Numbered from the stretch's first letter, positions 8,688-17,906 are shown. The stretch is DNA of 64,000 nucleotides from Bacillus sp. SA1-12 (GCF_000981385.1 NZ_LATZ01000129.1:62001-126000), one strand, 5' to 3'. Notes: a model not told the origin generated them from the sequence alone. Numbers and translations: made by a program.

Positions 8688-9061
8688 AAGTACAGAAAAG
8701 TCCTGAAGAAAATGTAAATGCCTAAAGGACACACTTCTAACTTCTGTTAGAGAAGTGCAGAAAAGTCCCATAGAAGATTTTTAAAGGACAAACTTGGGAT
8801 AAAGAAGCGCAGAAAAGTCCCATAGAAGGCTTTTAAAGGACAAACTTGGGATAAAGAAGCGCAGAAAAGTCCCGTAGAAGGCTTTTAAAGGACAAACTTG
8901 GGATAAAGAAGCGCAGAAAAGTCCCATAGAAGGCTTTTAAAGGACAAACTTGGGATAAAGAAGCGCAGAAAAGTCCCGTAGAAGGCTTCTAAAGGACAAA
9001 CTCCGGTTAGAGAACCGAAGGAAAGTATGATAGAAAGCTTCTAATGGACAACTCCCATTAA
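8688..9061. repeat. 52-bp tandem repeat array, about seven units
   Basis: Units start at 8752, 8804, 8856, 8908 and 8960, exactly 52 bases apart. The middle units are nearly identical (GAAGCGCAGAAAAGTCCCRT...). Diverged units flank them at about 8688 and 9012. The unit alternates CCCATAG and CCCGTAG. Each contains GTCC...GGAC and TCCCA...TGGGA complementary pairs, so each could fold. Fifty-two is not a multiple of three and no frame stays open, so it is not coding. Confidence 0.9.
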
Positions 9062-9116
9062 GAGAAGCGTTCAGTTAGACACCAAAGCGAAGTACAAATT
9101 GTTATTCTTACATTTC

Positions 9117-9157
9117 AAAAAAGGTCAGCTCCCCATTTGTGGGGACTGACCTTTTTA
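9117..9157. terminator. Bidirectional terminator between the repeat array and ctaB
   Basis: AAAAAGGTCAG-TCCCCA pairs with TGGGGA-TGACCTTTTT over a TTTG loop. Symmetric A and T runs allow use from both strands; it lies nine bases after the ctaB stop on the minus strand. Confidence 0.75.
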
Positions 9158-9165
9158 TATATTCC

Positions 9166-10083
9166 TTACCCTATAAACGAAATAATCATCATTAAGCCAA
9201 AAAGAATCGTTAAATGATTTAAAGAAAACACAAACATGAGCGTAGCCCATTTTTCATTCTTTAGCTTTTTGAAGCCCCAAATACCTAGCACCATCCAAGC
9301 TAGAGTAAGAATAAACATGCTAATGGCAATGATTTTGCTATAAGGCCAAAAGATAAAAGAAACTGCCAGTAATAAAACTAAGTATAGAATCGATTGGACT
9401 TTTGTCCGGTAAATGCCTTTAACTACAGGGAGCATTGGGACACCAGCTGCCTTGTATTCATTTAAGCGACGAATGGCAATTGCATAGAAGTGCGGCGGCT
9501 GCCATAAGAACATAAAGGCAAATAGGCCTAATGCAACAGGGTGTAGAATATCTGTTGAAATGACTGCCCAACCGATAAGCGGAGGCATGGCTCCGGAAAG
9601 ACATCCTACTTCCGTGTTATAGATCGTTGTCCGCTTTGTGAGCATTGTGTAAGCAAACACATAAAAAGCAAAGCCTAAAAAGCCAATAAACGCGGCTATA
9701 TAGGAGACAGCTAATAACAAAGCAATACCGATTGCTACAAGGAAGATGCCCAGCCAAAGTGCAAATTTCGGATTGATTGATCCATCAACAGTAGGTCGGT
9801 CTTGTGTTCTCTTCATGATTGCATCAATATCGCGGTCGTAATAATTGTTTATCGCACCGGAACCTCCGACAACGAATGCTGAACCAATTAAGGATAGAAT
9901 GATGTCAGGAATCCTTTCAGCAAAGCTTATGTCGTACACATAAAGAGCGAAACAAAGTCCTGCAAACATTCCCATCAGATTGGACTTAATGATTCCAGTC
10001 TTTATGATTAATTTTAACACTTTCCATGAAAAATACTGTTTCAAAGAAAATGATTCCTTTACTACCAATTCGGGGTTTTTCAC
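9166..10083 (-). CDS. ctaB: Protoheme IX farnesyltransferase (heme O synthase)
   Basis: This membrane UbiA-type prenyltransferase adds a farnesyl group to heme B to give heme O, the precursor of heme A used by aa3 oxidases. The polyprenyl-diphosphate site is NNYYDRDIDAIMKRTQDRP, and the second conserved loop follows at YTMLTKRTTIYNTEVG. About nine membrane segments are present. A longer reading frame extends to 10140, but GAGGAG followed seven bases later by GTG at 10083 marks the likely start and yields 305 residues, the length of B. subtilis CtaB. It is divergent from qoxABCD, whose product needs heme A. The usual neighbour ctaA (heme A synthase) is not in the window. Confidence 0.92.
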   Translation of the reverse strand: MKNPELVVKESFSLKQYFSWKVLKLIIKTGIIKSNLMGMFAGLCFALYVYDISFAERIPDIILSLIGSAFVVGGSGAINNYYDRDIDAIMKRTQDRPTVDGSINPKFALWLGIFLVAIGIALLLAVSYIAAFIGFLGFAFYVFAYTMLTKRTTIYNTEVGCLSGAMPPLIGWAVISTDILHPVALGLFAFMFLWQPPHFYAIAIRRLNEYKAAGVPMLPVVKGIYRTKVQSILYLVLLLAVSFIFWPYSKIIAISMFILTLAWMVLGIWGFKKLKNEKWATLMFVFSLNHLTILFGLMMIISFIG

Positions 10084-10589
10084 AACCATTCTCCTCTTTA
10101 TATAAAGTAAAAATTTTGTACCGCTTTTATCTATAGCCATGGCACTTGGCTCCGCAAGTCCAGCTGCTCAAGGTGAAGGCAAAGCTTCTGATTTTCCCGG
10201 AACAAATGCAAGACTCCTGCGCTTTTCTTCTTCATTATGATCTAAAAGTACCGAAATTTCTTCCCAAAAATTAAAAATACACACTATTGTCATAAAGCTA
10301 TTGCAATTTCGTAACAGTTTTTTGAAAGTTTTAAAAATGCGCATGCAATGGTTTATGATCTAGAGCATGAAGGGTACTTTTAATATACCAATCTTTAAAT
10401 ACTTTACCAATTTTGTTAACAATCTGTGAAAAATGTTAGTCTAAATTTCGAATGTTGTTCAATAAAGCGGATTCAGCTATTTCGTTTTTTTGAAAATTTG
10501 ATAGTATGTGTAATTGTAAACAATTTGTTATTGTGAAGTATCCAATTAATTATGAATCTCTTACTTTTTAGAAAGGAAGGTGAACATAG
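10084..10589. other. Divergent promoter region, ctaB / qoxABCD
   Basis: About 500 bases without a gene. The half nearer ctaB (10141-10245) is relatively GC-rich and fits no recognised element; the half nearer qoxA is AT-rich and should carry the oxidase promoter. I see only partial, unconvincing Rex-like half-sites (TTGTGAA near 10532), and no clear cre. Confidence 0.4.
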
Positions 10590-11570
10590 ATGTTCAAAAA
10601 GGTAAAACCATTATTAAGTGTTATGATGGGTTTGTTTTTCGTAACCATCTTAAGCGGCTGTAGTGAATTAGCAATTTTTGATCCGAAAGGACCGAATGCT
10701 GTAGTACTACGTGATCTTATTATGTATTCCATTTACTTTATGATCTTTATTATGATTGTCGTTTACATCTTATTTACCTTTGTTATCGTAAAATATCGTG
10801 ATCGCAAGAATTTTAATCCAAAGGATCACGAGCCTAACATCCATGGCAGCACAAAGTTGGAAATTATTTGGACACTTATTCCGATTGTTATCATTATTGC
10901 ACTATCAATTCCAACTGTTAAGGTTCTTTATCAATTGGAAGAACCGCCAAAAGAGACTGCTCATAAAGAGCCGATTGTTATCCATGCAACATCAGTGGAT
11001 TGGAAATGGATTTTTAGTTATCCAGAGGAAGATATCGAAACAGTCAATTACGTAAATGTTCCAGAGGATCACCCAGTTCTATTTAAAATCACCTCTGCTG
11101 ATTCTATGAGTTCCTTCTGGGTTCCGCAAATAGGCGGCCAGGAATATGGTATGCCTGGAATGGTGAATGACTTATATCTTCAGGCCGATGAACCTGGTGA
11201 ATATGAAGGAATGAACTCAAACTTTACAGGTCAGGGAATGTCACATCAAAAGTTTAACTTTGTTGCTCTGACAGAAGAGGAATATCAAACTTGGGTAAAA
11301 GATACACAAGATAACGCACCTGAATTAACGGAAGAAACATATGAAAAATTAATGTTGCCAGAAACGGTGAATGAGTTGACTTTCTCAAATACCCATTTGG
11401 ATATTGTTGATCATGGGATGGATTCTGGTGAATATGCAATGCAGGTTCGTGAAAAATATGGAGTTGTTATCAATAAACACGGTAACGAAGAATCTCACGA
11501 ACAAAAAGAAGAAACTCAAGAAGAGACTGATTCTACAAGCAATGAATCAAACTCACACCATCACCACTAA
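10590..11570 (+). CDS. qoxA: Cytochrome aa3 quinol oxidase subunit II
   Basis: A 326-residue lipoprotein subunit of the menaquinol-oxidising aa3-600 oxidase. The signal peptide ends in the lipobox LSGC (cysteine 24), followed by two membrane helices (about 40-65 and 88-110) and an extracytoplasmic cupredoxin domain. The decisive region SADSMSSFWVPQIGG...YGMPGM lacks the cysteine and histidine ligands of a CuA centre, and there is no CxxCH heme domain, so this is a quinol oxidase and not the cytochrome c oxidase CtaC. The tail is Glu/Ser rich and ends in four histidines. GAAAGGAAGGTG precedes the ATG. It is first in the four-gene qox operon. Confidence 0.95.
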   Translation: MFKKVKPLLSVMMGLFFVTILSGCSELAIFDPKGPNAVVLRDLIMYSIYFMIFIMIVVYILFTFVIVKYRDRKNFNPKDHEPNIHGSTKLEIIWTLIPIVIIIALSIPTVKVLYQLEEPPKETAHKEPIVIHATSVDWKWIFSYPEEDIETVNYVNVPEDHPVLFKITSADSMSSFWVPQIGGQEYGMPGMVNDLYLQADEPGEYEGMNSNFTGQGMSHQKFNFVALTEEEYQTWVKDTQDNAPELTEETYEKLMLPETVNELTFSNTHLDIVDHGMDSGEYAMQVREKYGVVINKHGNEESHEQKEETQEETDSTSNESNSHHHH

Positions 11571-11587
11571 GGAAGGAGGAACACCAT

Positions 11588-13537
11588 ATGTTCGATTTTA
11601 TTAAGGATAATTTAATTTTAAATGATCCAATGCTTATTGCGGCAAACATTTCCATCTTGTTAACAGCCATTGGGATCGTCTTTATTTTAACCTACTTTAA
11701 AAAGTGGAAATGGCTTTGGACTGAATGGCTAACAACTGTCGACCATAAGAAAATTGGTATCATGTACATTATTGCAGCTGTTGTTATGCTTTTCCGCGGT
11801 GGTGTTGATGCATTATTAATGAGGGCGCAATTGACCGTGCCTAATAATGATTTTTTAACATCTCAGCATTATAATGAAATTTTCACAACACACGGTACAA
11901 TCATGATCATATTCATGGCGATGCCGTTCGTCATAGGTTTAATGAACGTTGTTGTTCCACTGCAAATCGGAGCGAGAGACGTAGCTTATCCATATATAAA
12001 TGCGTTGAGCTTCTGGTCATTTTTCTTTGGAGCGGTCTTATTTAATATTTCCTTTGTCTTTGGTGGTTCACCAGATGCAGGTTGGACGAACTATGCTCCA
12101 TTAGCAATTGAAGGAAGCCCTGGACCAGGGATCAACTATTATTTATTAGGTTTACAGATTTCAGGGATTGGTACTTTATTAACAGGTATTAACTTTATTG
12201 TAACAATCATCAAAATGCGTGCACCAGGTATGACATTAATGCGTATGCCTATGTTTACTTGGACAGCATTGATTACAAACTTTATTATTGTTTTTGCTTT
12301 CCCGGTTTTAACAGTAACATTAGCTTTAATGACATTTGACCGTTTATTCGGTACACATTTCTTTACGATGGCTGACGGCGGTATGCCAATGTTATGGGCT
12401 AACTTGTTCTGGATTTGGGGACATCCTGAAGTATATATTGTTATTTTGCCAGCGTTTGGTATTTTCTCTGAAATTATCTCAACGTTTGCAAAGAAAACAT
12501 TGTTTGGTTATAAATCAATGGTTATCTCGATCGTTACGATTTCTTTATTGAGTTTCTTAGTTTGGGTTCACCACTTCTTTACAATGGGAGGAAGTGCGGC
12601 CGTTAACTCAGTATTCTCAATTACGACGATGGCTATTGCCGTTCCAACAGGAATAAAAATCTTTAACTGGTTATTAACTCTTCATAAAGGACGAATCGAA
12701 TTTACCGTACCAATGCTTTGGTCTGTTGGATTTATTCCTACGTTCTTAATTGGAGGAGTAACAGGTGTTATGCTTGGTATGGCAGCGGCAGATTTCCAAT
12801 ACCATAACAGTTATTTCCTTGTTGCTCACTTCCACTATACGTTAATTGCTGGTACAGTATTTGCTTGCTTTGCTGGTTTTGTTTTCTGGTATCCAAAAAT
12901 GTTTGGTCATAAATTAAATGAACGCCTTGGAAAATGGACATTCTGGCTCTTTACAATTGGATTCAATGTCTGCTTCTTGCCGCAGTTCCTACTAGGGTTC
13001 GATGGTATGCCAAGACGTATCTACACTTACGGACCTGAAGACGGCTGGACTGGATTAAACGTAATATCTACAATTGGCGGAGTAGGTATGGGTATTGCCT
13101 TTATGCTGCTTGTATATAACGTATATTACAGCTTCCGTTATTCAAAAAGAGAAACTACAGGCGATGCATGGGGCAATGGCCGTACATTAGAATGGGCTAC
13201 ATCATCATCGGTTGCGCCATTCTATAACTTTGCAGTTGTTCCTGAAGTAAAGGGTCTTGATGCATTCTGGCTCATGAAGCAAGAAAAGAAAAAGGAAAAA
13301 GTGGAATTTAAGCCAATTCATATGCCTAGTAACGCAGGTACACCATTTGTCATGTCAGCATTATTCTTTGTCGCTGGTTTTGGCTTAGTCTTTAAATTAT
13401 GGTGGATGGCCATTTTAGGCGGTATCGGTGTTCTAGCATGTATGGCATTCCGTTCACTTCGCTCACATAAAGAAGATGAAGGCTATTATGTTAGCGTAGA
13501 AGAAATCATACAAACGGAACAGAAAAAGGAGGCGTGA
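11588..13537 (+). CDS. qoxB: Cytochrome aa3 quinol oxidase subunit I
   Basis: The 649-residue catalytic subunit, of the length known for QoxB, reduces oxygen to water and pumps protons. Heme and copper ligands are visible in order: THGTIMIIFMAMPF (low-spin heme histidine, near residue 100), WGHPEVY (CuB histidine and the cross-linked tyrosine, near 280), VWVHHFFTMG (two CuB histidines, near 325) and HFHYTLIAG (both heme histidines, near 415). About fourteen membrane helices are present. AAGGAAGGAGG lies upstream of the ATG, 17 bases after the qoxA stop. The sequence looks intact. Confidence 0.97.
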   Translation: MFDFIKDNLILNDPMLIAANISILLTAIGIVFILTYFKKWKWLWTEWLTTVDHKKIGIMYIIAAVVMLFRGGVDALLMRAQLTVPNNDFLTSQHYNEIFTTHGTIMIIFMAMPFVIGLMNVVVPLQIGARDVAYPYINALSFWSFFFGAVLFNISFVFGGSPDAGWTNYAPLAIEGSPGPGINYYLLGLQISGIGTLLTGINFIVTIIKMRAPGMTLMRMPMFTWTALITNFIIVFAFPVLTVTLALMTFDRLFGTHFFTMADGGMPMLWANLFWIWGHPEVYIVILPAFGIFSEIISTFAKKTLFGYKSMVISIVTISLLSFLVWVHHFFTMGGSAAVNSVFSITTMAIAVPTGIKIFNWLLTLHKGRIEFTVPMLWSVGFIPTFLIGGVTGVMLGMAAADFQYHNSYFLVAHFHYTLIAGTVFACFAGFVFWYPKMFGHKLNERLGKWTFWLFTIGFNVCFLPQFLLGFDGMPRRIYTYGPEDGWTGLNVISTIGGVGMGIAFMLLVYNVYYSFRYSKRETTGDAWGNGRTLEWATSSSVAPFYNFAVVPEVKGLDAFWLMKQEKKKEKVEFKPIHMPSNAGTPFVMSALFFVAGFGLVFKLWWMAILGGIGVLACMAFRSLRSHKEDEGYYVSVEEIIQTEQKKEA

Positions 13538-13540
13538 TTA

Positions 13541-14155
13541 ATGGCAGACGTTAATACTAAACTTAGTCCTGACACGCCCTTAGAATATCAGTCTAGCATT
13601 GGAAGATTGAATATATTTGGCTTTTGGATTTTCTTGGGCGCTGAAATGGCCTTGTTTGCAACAATTTTTGCAACGTTTTTTACACTCGATGGCCACACAG
13701 GCGGAGGTCCTCTGCCTAGTGAGCTTTTTGATTTAAAAAACACGATGATCATGACAATGCTATTATTAACAAGTAGTTTCACTTGTGGATTAGCGATTCA
13801 TGAAATGAGAAGAAACAACGTTAAATCAATGATCGTTTGGATCGTCATTACGTTATTGTTCGGATTAGGCTTTTTATTTATGGAAATCAATGAGTTCATT
13901 CATTTAGTACATGAGGGAGCTACCCTTGGTACAAATGCATTCTGGTCTAGCTTTTATTTGTTGACTGGAACACATGGACTTCACGTAACTATAGGTACTT
14001 TTTGGATTATATTAATTGTTCTTCAAGTAATTAAAAGAGGGTTAACACCAGATACTGCTAAAAAGGTATTTATCTCCAGCTTATACTGGCACTTTTTAGA
14101 CTTTGTATGGATCTTCGTCTTTACAGGTGTTTACCTATTAGGGTTGGTGGGATAA
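13541..14155 (+). CDS. qoxC: Cytochrome aa3 quinol oxidase subunit III
   Basis: A 204-residue membrane subunit of the heme-copper oxidase subunit III family with five hydrophobic segments and the conserved GTHGLHVTIGTFW segment near residues 143-155. It contacts subunit I and stabilises the complex. It starts three bases after the qoxB stop, with AAAAAGGAGG inside the end of qoxB as its ribosome site. Its stop overlaps the qoxD start by one base (TAATG), so the operon is tightly coupled. Confidence 0.95.
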   Translation: MADVNTKLSPDTPLEYQSSIGRLNIFGFWIFLGAEMALFATIFATFFTLDGHTGGGPLPSELFDLKNTMIMTMLLLTSSFTCGLAIHEMRRNNVKSMIVWIVITLLFGLGFLFMEINEFIHLVHEGATLGTNAFWSSFYLLTGTHGLHVTIGTFWIILIVLQVIKRGLTPDTAKKVFISSLYWHFLDFVWIFVFTGVYLLGLVG

Positions 14156-14460
14156 TGGCAAATAAAACAAGTAATCAACAACATCATTTTCCATGGTCAC
14201 ATGTCATTGGTTTCCTCTTTTCGATTGCTTTAACGTTTCTCGCAGTTTGGTTGGGGCTTTATACAGACTTATCGTTAAATACAGTGATTATCATTGTTTT
14301 CTCTCTTGCATTTCTGCAAGCAGCTATTCAGTTATTTATGTTTATGCATGTAACTGAAGGAGCAACTGGCGGTTGGCAAGTCGGTAAAATGATTTCTGCG
14401 GCGTTTATCGCTTTAGTCATTGTTGTAGGTACTGTTTGGGTTATGACCTCTATGCACTAA
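14155..14460 (+). CDS. qoxD: Cytochrome aa3 quinol oxidase subunit IV
   Basis: A 101-residue subunit with three membrane helices. The family motif region is AAIQLFMFMHVTEG near residues 60-75. The frame is open upstream to 14107, but ATG at 14155 overlapping the qoxC stop (TAATG) and preceded by GGTTGGTGGG is the natural start; it gives the N-terminus MANKTSNQQHHFPWSH, rich in polar residues as in relatives. It is slightly shorter than B. subtilis QoxD. It ends the operon, and a terminator follows within ten bases. Confidence 0.93.
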   Translation: MANKTSNQQHHFPWSHVIGFLFSIALTFLAVWLGLYTDLSLNTVIIIVFSLAFLQAAIQLFMFMHVTEGATGGWQVGKMISAAFIALVIVVGTVWVMTSMH

Positions 14461-14464
14461 TTTG

Positions 14465-14507
14465 AAAAACCCGAGTAAAGATCAAAACGGTCTTTATTCG
14501 GGTTTTT
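14465..14507 (+). terminator. qox operon terminator
   Basis: AAAAACCCGA-TAAAGA pairs with TCTTTA-TCGGGTTTTT around a nine-base loop and ends in a T-run, five bases after the qoxD stop. Confidence 0.85.
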
Positions 14508-14665
14508 ATTAGTATAGAAAGATTTATTTTTTACTTGGACAATTTATTTTAATATAGAGAAATAAAGGGAATACTACTATCTATGGCTTTTAATGCCAAT
14601 ATGAGTGAGATAAAAAATTCAATATTGTATAAATGAAGGATCTATGATATATTTTTATATAAAGT

Positions 14666-14683
14666 TGCGCAAACGATTTCGCA
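14666..14683. promoter_or_regulatory. LacI-type operator upstream of the malR-like gene
   Basis: TGCGCAAACGATTTCGCA is an 18-bp dyad (14 of 18 positions symmetric) with a central CG step, the pattern bound by LacI-family repressors. It lies about 245 bases upstream of the regulator start and probably serves autoregulation. Confidence 0.55.
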
Positions 14684-14758
14684 GTGGAATTTAAAGAAGA
14701 ATAAGCAGGATAGACTATAAATTTAGAAGAGTGAAAGCTAAATTTTTTTGTGAACAAG

Positions 14759-14772
14759 TGCAAACGTTTTCC
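14759..14772. promoter_or_regulatory. Candidate CcpA cre site
   Basis: TGCAAACGTTTTCC matches the 14-bp catabolite-response consensus TGWAANCGNTNWCA at all but two positions. It lies in the leader of the malR-like gene, where carbon catabolite repression of maltose genes would be expected. It could instead be a second MalR operator. Confidence 0.45.
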
Positions 14773-14911
14773 TTTGAGTTGTTTTCAACTTGAATCGCTC
14801 TATATGTTCTATCATATAAAAAAGAATCATCTAATGGAAGCAGGAAAAAGTGTTGAAAAAAGGGAAGGAAACATATATCTCAAAAGAGTATACACTTTTA
14901 AGGAGGCAGCT

Positions 14912-15931
14912 ATGATCGTAACAATAAAAGATGTAGCAAAAAGAGCAAATGTCGCACCTTCAACGGTATCAAGGGTTATTGCTAATAGTCCTCGTATTAG
15001 TGAACAAACAAAGAAACGTGTTCGGGAGGTAATGGAGGAATTAGGGTATTATCCAAATTTTCAAGCACGGAGCTTAGCTGCTAAAAGCACACAAGCAATT
15101 GGTGTCATTATGCCTAATTCTGCTGATCATGCCTTCCAAAATCCATTTTTCCCTGAAGTGTTGAGAGGGATCAGTAAAAATGCCCATGCCAATAAGTATG
15201 GGATCTACTTATCGACTGGCTCAACAGAGGATGAAATTTATGCTGACGTAACGTCAATGGTACAAGGTAGACGTGTTGATGGGGTTATTCTCCTTTACTC
15301 ACGTATTAATGATAAGGCAATGAAGTTTTTACAGGAAACAAATTTCCCATTTTCTGTAGTTGGCAGACCTTATGAAAATGAAGAACGTATCACATATGTA
15401 GACAATGATAATATTTTTATTACAAAACAAATCACGAATTATTTAATCGAGCTTGGTCACCGATCGATTGCTTTTGTTGGTGGAAGCCTTGATTTTGTCG
15501 TAACCATCGATCGCTTAAATGGTTATAAGCAGGCACTGAATGAAGCAGGCATTCCATTTAATAAGGACTATCTTGTCCATGAGGAGTTTATTAAGGAAAA
15601 CGGGAGAAAAGCGATAGAATCGCTTATGTCATTAAAAAATCCTCCAACTGCGCTTGTCACGCAAGATGATTTGATTGCGTATGAAATGATTAGTCATCTT
15701 GAGGATATGAATATTAAAGTCCCTGATGATATGTCAATTGTCAGCTTTAATAATTTAATGTTATCTGAGCATTCAAAACCTCCATTAACATCTATTGATA
15801 TAAGCATTTATCAACTTGGCTTCGAAGCAACAAATTGCTTGCTTGAAAAAATAAAAATGCCGGAAACATTGCCAAAACGCATCACGATTCCGACAAAGTT
15901 TATTGAACGGAAGTCGTGCAAAGGCACATAA
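14912..15931 (+). CDS. malR: LacI-family regulator, MalR-like
   Basis: A 339-residue repressor with an N-terminal helix-turn-helix (TIKDVAKRANVAPSTVSRVI, residues 4-23, then the hinge helix near 50-60) and a periplasmic-binding-protein-like sensor domain from about residue 62. The frame is open back to 14750, but the ATG at 14912 behind AAGGAGG gives the canonical LacI N-terminus. It lies 52 bases upstream of an oligo-1,6-glucosidase gene in the same direction, so its likely inducer is maltose, isomaltose or a related glucoside. Likely self-regulated through the dyad at 14666. The name malR rests on context and general similarity. Confidence 0.8.
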   Translation: MIVTIKDVAKRANVAPSTVSRVIANSPRISEQTKKRVREVMEELGYYPNFQARSLAAKSTQAIGVIMPNSADHAFQNPFFPEVLRGISKNAHANKYGIYLSTGSTEDEIYADVTSMVQGRRVDGVILLYSRINDKAMKFLQETNFPFSVVGRPYENEERITYVDNDNIFITKQITNYLIELGHRSIAFVGGSLDFVVTIDRLNGYKQALNEAGIPFNKDYLVHEEFIKENGRKAIESLMSLKNPPTALVTQDDLIAYEMISHLEDMNIKVPDDMSIVSFNNLMLSEHSKPPLTSIDISIYQLGFEATNCLLEKIKMPETLPKRITIPTKFIERKSCKGT

Positions 15932-15983
15932 GCAGGGCTAATCGAGAAATAGGAAGATGAATACATTAAAGTGAGGTAACAGC

Positions 15984-17663
15984 ATGATGAAACATTGGTG
16001 GAAAGAGGCGGTCGCTTATCAAGTTTACCCAAGGAGTTTTATGGATTCCAATGGTGACGGTATCGGCGATCTTCAAGGTATGATTTCAAAATTAGATTAT
16101 ATTAAGGAGCTTGGAATTGACATTATCTGGATCTGTCCAATGTACAAATCGCCAAATGATGATAATGGCTATGATATTAGTGACTATCAAGATATTCTTG
16201 ATGATTTTGGAACAATGGCAGACTTTGATCAATTATTAGAGGAAGTACATAAACGGGGGATGAAGCTGATTATTGATCTCGTCATCAATCATACGAGTGA
16301 TGAGCATCCATGGTTTATTGAATCTCGTTCCTCTAAAAATAGCCCTAAGCGTGATTGGTATATCTGGCGTGATGGAAAGAATGGCCAGGAACCAAATAAC
16401 TGGGAAAGTATTTTTGGCGGTTCTGCATGGAAATATGATGAAAACACAAATCAATATTTTCTTCATATTTTTTCAACAAAACAGCCTGACTTAAACTGGG
16501 AAAATCCAGATGTGCGCAATTCCCTGTACGAAATGATCAATTGGTGGCTTGATAAGGGAATTGACGGCTTCCGAGTTGATGCTATAAGTCATATCAATAA
16601 AGAAGCTGGCTTAATGGATATGCCGAATGATGTAGGTTTGAAATATGTTCCTTCCTTTGATAAGCATATGAATGTAGAGGGAATTCATAATTACCTGAAG
16701 GAACTTAAAGAAGAAACATTTTCGAAATATGACATTATGACCGTTGGTGAAGCAAACGGCGTGAAGGCTGACAACCAGGCAGACCTTGATGAATGGGTAG
16801 GAGAAGAAAACGGCAAGTTCAATATGGTTTTTCAATTCGAACACTTATCTTTATGGGATGCAAGTGAAAAGAAAAAGCTGAATATTATTGATTTGAAAAA
16901 AATATTAACAAAATGGCAAAAAGGCCTTGAAAATAAAGGCTGGAATGCTTTATTTATTGAAAACCATGATCAGCCGCGAAGAGTGTCTACATGGGGGAAT
17001 GATAAGGAATATTGGTATGAAAGTGCAACGGCACTTGGGGCTATGTATTTCTTTATGCAAGGTACACCATTTATTTACCAAGGTCAAGAAATCGGAATGA
17101 CGAATGTCAAATTCGCGAATATAGAGCAATATAATGATGTGGCGACAAAAAATCTTTATCATTTCAATCGTGAAGAAGGCGCAGCACATGAAGACATCAT
17201 GGAAGTCATTTGGGCATCAAGCCGTGATAATTCAAGAACGCCTATGCAATGGTCTTCTGAATCAAATGCTGGTTTTACGACAGGAAAGCCGTGGTTAGGT
17301 GTGAACGAAAACTACAAGGAGATCAATGTTGAAAACCAATTGGCAGATGAATCTTCTGTTCTTCACTTCTATAAAAAAATGATTCAATTAAAGAAGCATC
17401 ATGAGGTATTTACTTACGGGACATATGACCTGATTCTTGATGATCATCCTCAAATCTATGCCTATACCCGTACACTGGACAAAGACAAGGTTGTTGTTTT
17501 TGCCAATCTATCTGACGCTCCTGCCGCATGGGAAGAACCATTGAACTTTGGCGTTCGGTCAGACGATTTATTGCTAGCGAATGTTACGGCAGAGGAACAT
17601 GGATCTTTAAAAGAGCTTGAGCTAAAGCCGTTTGAAACCCGTGTTTATTGGGTTCATCACTAA
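15984..17663 (+). CDS. malL: Oligo-1,6-glucosidase / alpha-glucosidase, GH13
   Basis: A 559-residue cytoplasmic GH13 glucosidase that splits alpha-linked glucose from isomaltose, maltose or short dextrins. Regions are WWKEAVAYQVYPRSF at the N-terminus, DLVINHTSDEHPWF near 98, GFRVDAIS near 196-203 (nucleophile aspartate), MTVGEANG near 251-258 (acid/base glutamate) and FIENHDQPR near 323-331 (transition-state aspartate). The small C-terminal beta domain ends in KPFETRVYWVHH. Length fits the MalL/oligo-1,6-glucosidase subgroup. No signal peptide is seen. A second ATG follows immediately (ATGATG), so the start is uncertain by one codon. It forms a probable operon with the LacI regulator. Confidence 0.92.
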   Translation: MMKHWWKEAVAYQVYPRSFMDSNGDGIGDLQGMISKLDYIKELGIDIIWICPMYKSPNDDNGYDISDYQDILDDFGTMADFDQLLEEVHKRGMKLIIDLVINHTSDEHPWFIESRSSKNSPKRDWYIWRDGKNGQEPNNWESIFGGSAWKYDENTNQYFLHIFSTKQPDLNWENPDVRNSLYEMINWWLDKGIDGFRVDAISHINKEAGLMDMPNDVGLKYVPSFDKHMNVEGIHNYLKELKEETFSKYDIMTVGEANGVKADNQADLDEWVGEENGKFNMVFQFEHLSLWDASEKKKLNIIDLKKILTKWQKGLENKGWNALFIENHDQPRRVSTWGNDKEYWYESATALGAMYFFMQGTPFIYQGQEIGMTNVKFANIEQYNDVATKNLYHFNREEGAAHEDIMEVIWASSRDNSRTPMQWSSESNAGFTTGKPWLGVNENYKEINVENQLADESSVLHFYKKMIQLKKHHEVFTYGTYDLILDDHPQIYAYTRTLDKDKVVVFANLSDAPAAWEEPLNFGVRSDDLLLANVTAEEHGSLKELELKPFETRVYWVHH

Positions 17664-17679
17664 ATAATAGTTAGAAAAC

Positions 17680-17757
17680 AAGGGTCTGACCCCTCCAACA
17701 AACAATATTAAGGATTTTTAGACCAAAATATTGTGTTCGAGGGGACTGACCCTTTTT
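17680..17757 (+). repeat. GGGTCTGACCC-type palindromic element acting as terminator, copy 1
   Basis: Outer arms AAGGGTC...CCCCTC (17680) and GAGGGG...GACCCTTTTT (17739) pair, and an inner ACAATATT/AATATTGT stem extends the fold. A homologous copy with the same block order is at 47501-47590. Both follow a stop codon closely. Confidence 0.75.
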
Positions 17758-17906
17758 GTTTTAGACTTCCTGTTTTTTCTAGTACATTCAGTTTATTATT
17801 TTATTGTAAAATATCCCAAAAGTTCCTTGTGGAAAAAATTAGGATTCATTACTATGAAACTAGTAACCGCTATTCCAACAAATGGCATATAAAGGGGATG
17901 TTAATC

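Noticed and set aside
8688..9061. CRISPR array
   Set aside because: Units are contiguous 52-bp tandem copies without unique spacers, and no cas genes are near.
10510..10560. Rex-binding site before qoxA
   Set aside because: Only a TTGTGAA half-site is present; the second half does not match.
10590..11570. Cytochrome c oxidase subunit II (CtaC)
   Set aside because: CuA ligands and the CxxCH domain are absent; the sequence fits QoxA of the quinol oxidase.
17733..17906. Extended N-terminus of the MBL hydrolase
   Set aside because: It would start inside the terminator element; a good ribosome site supports ATG 17907.
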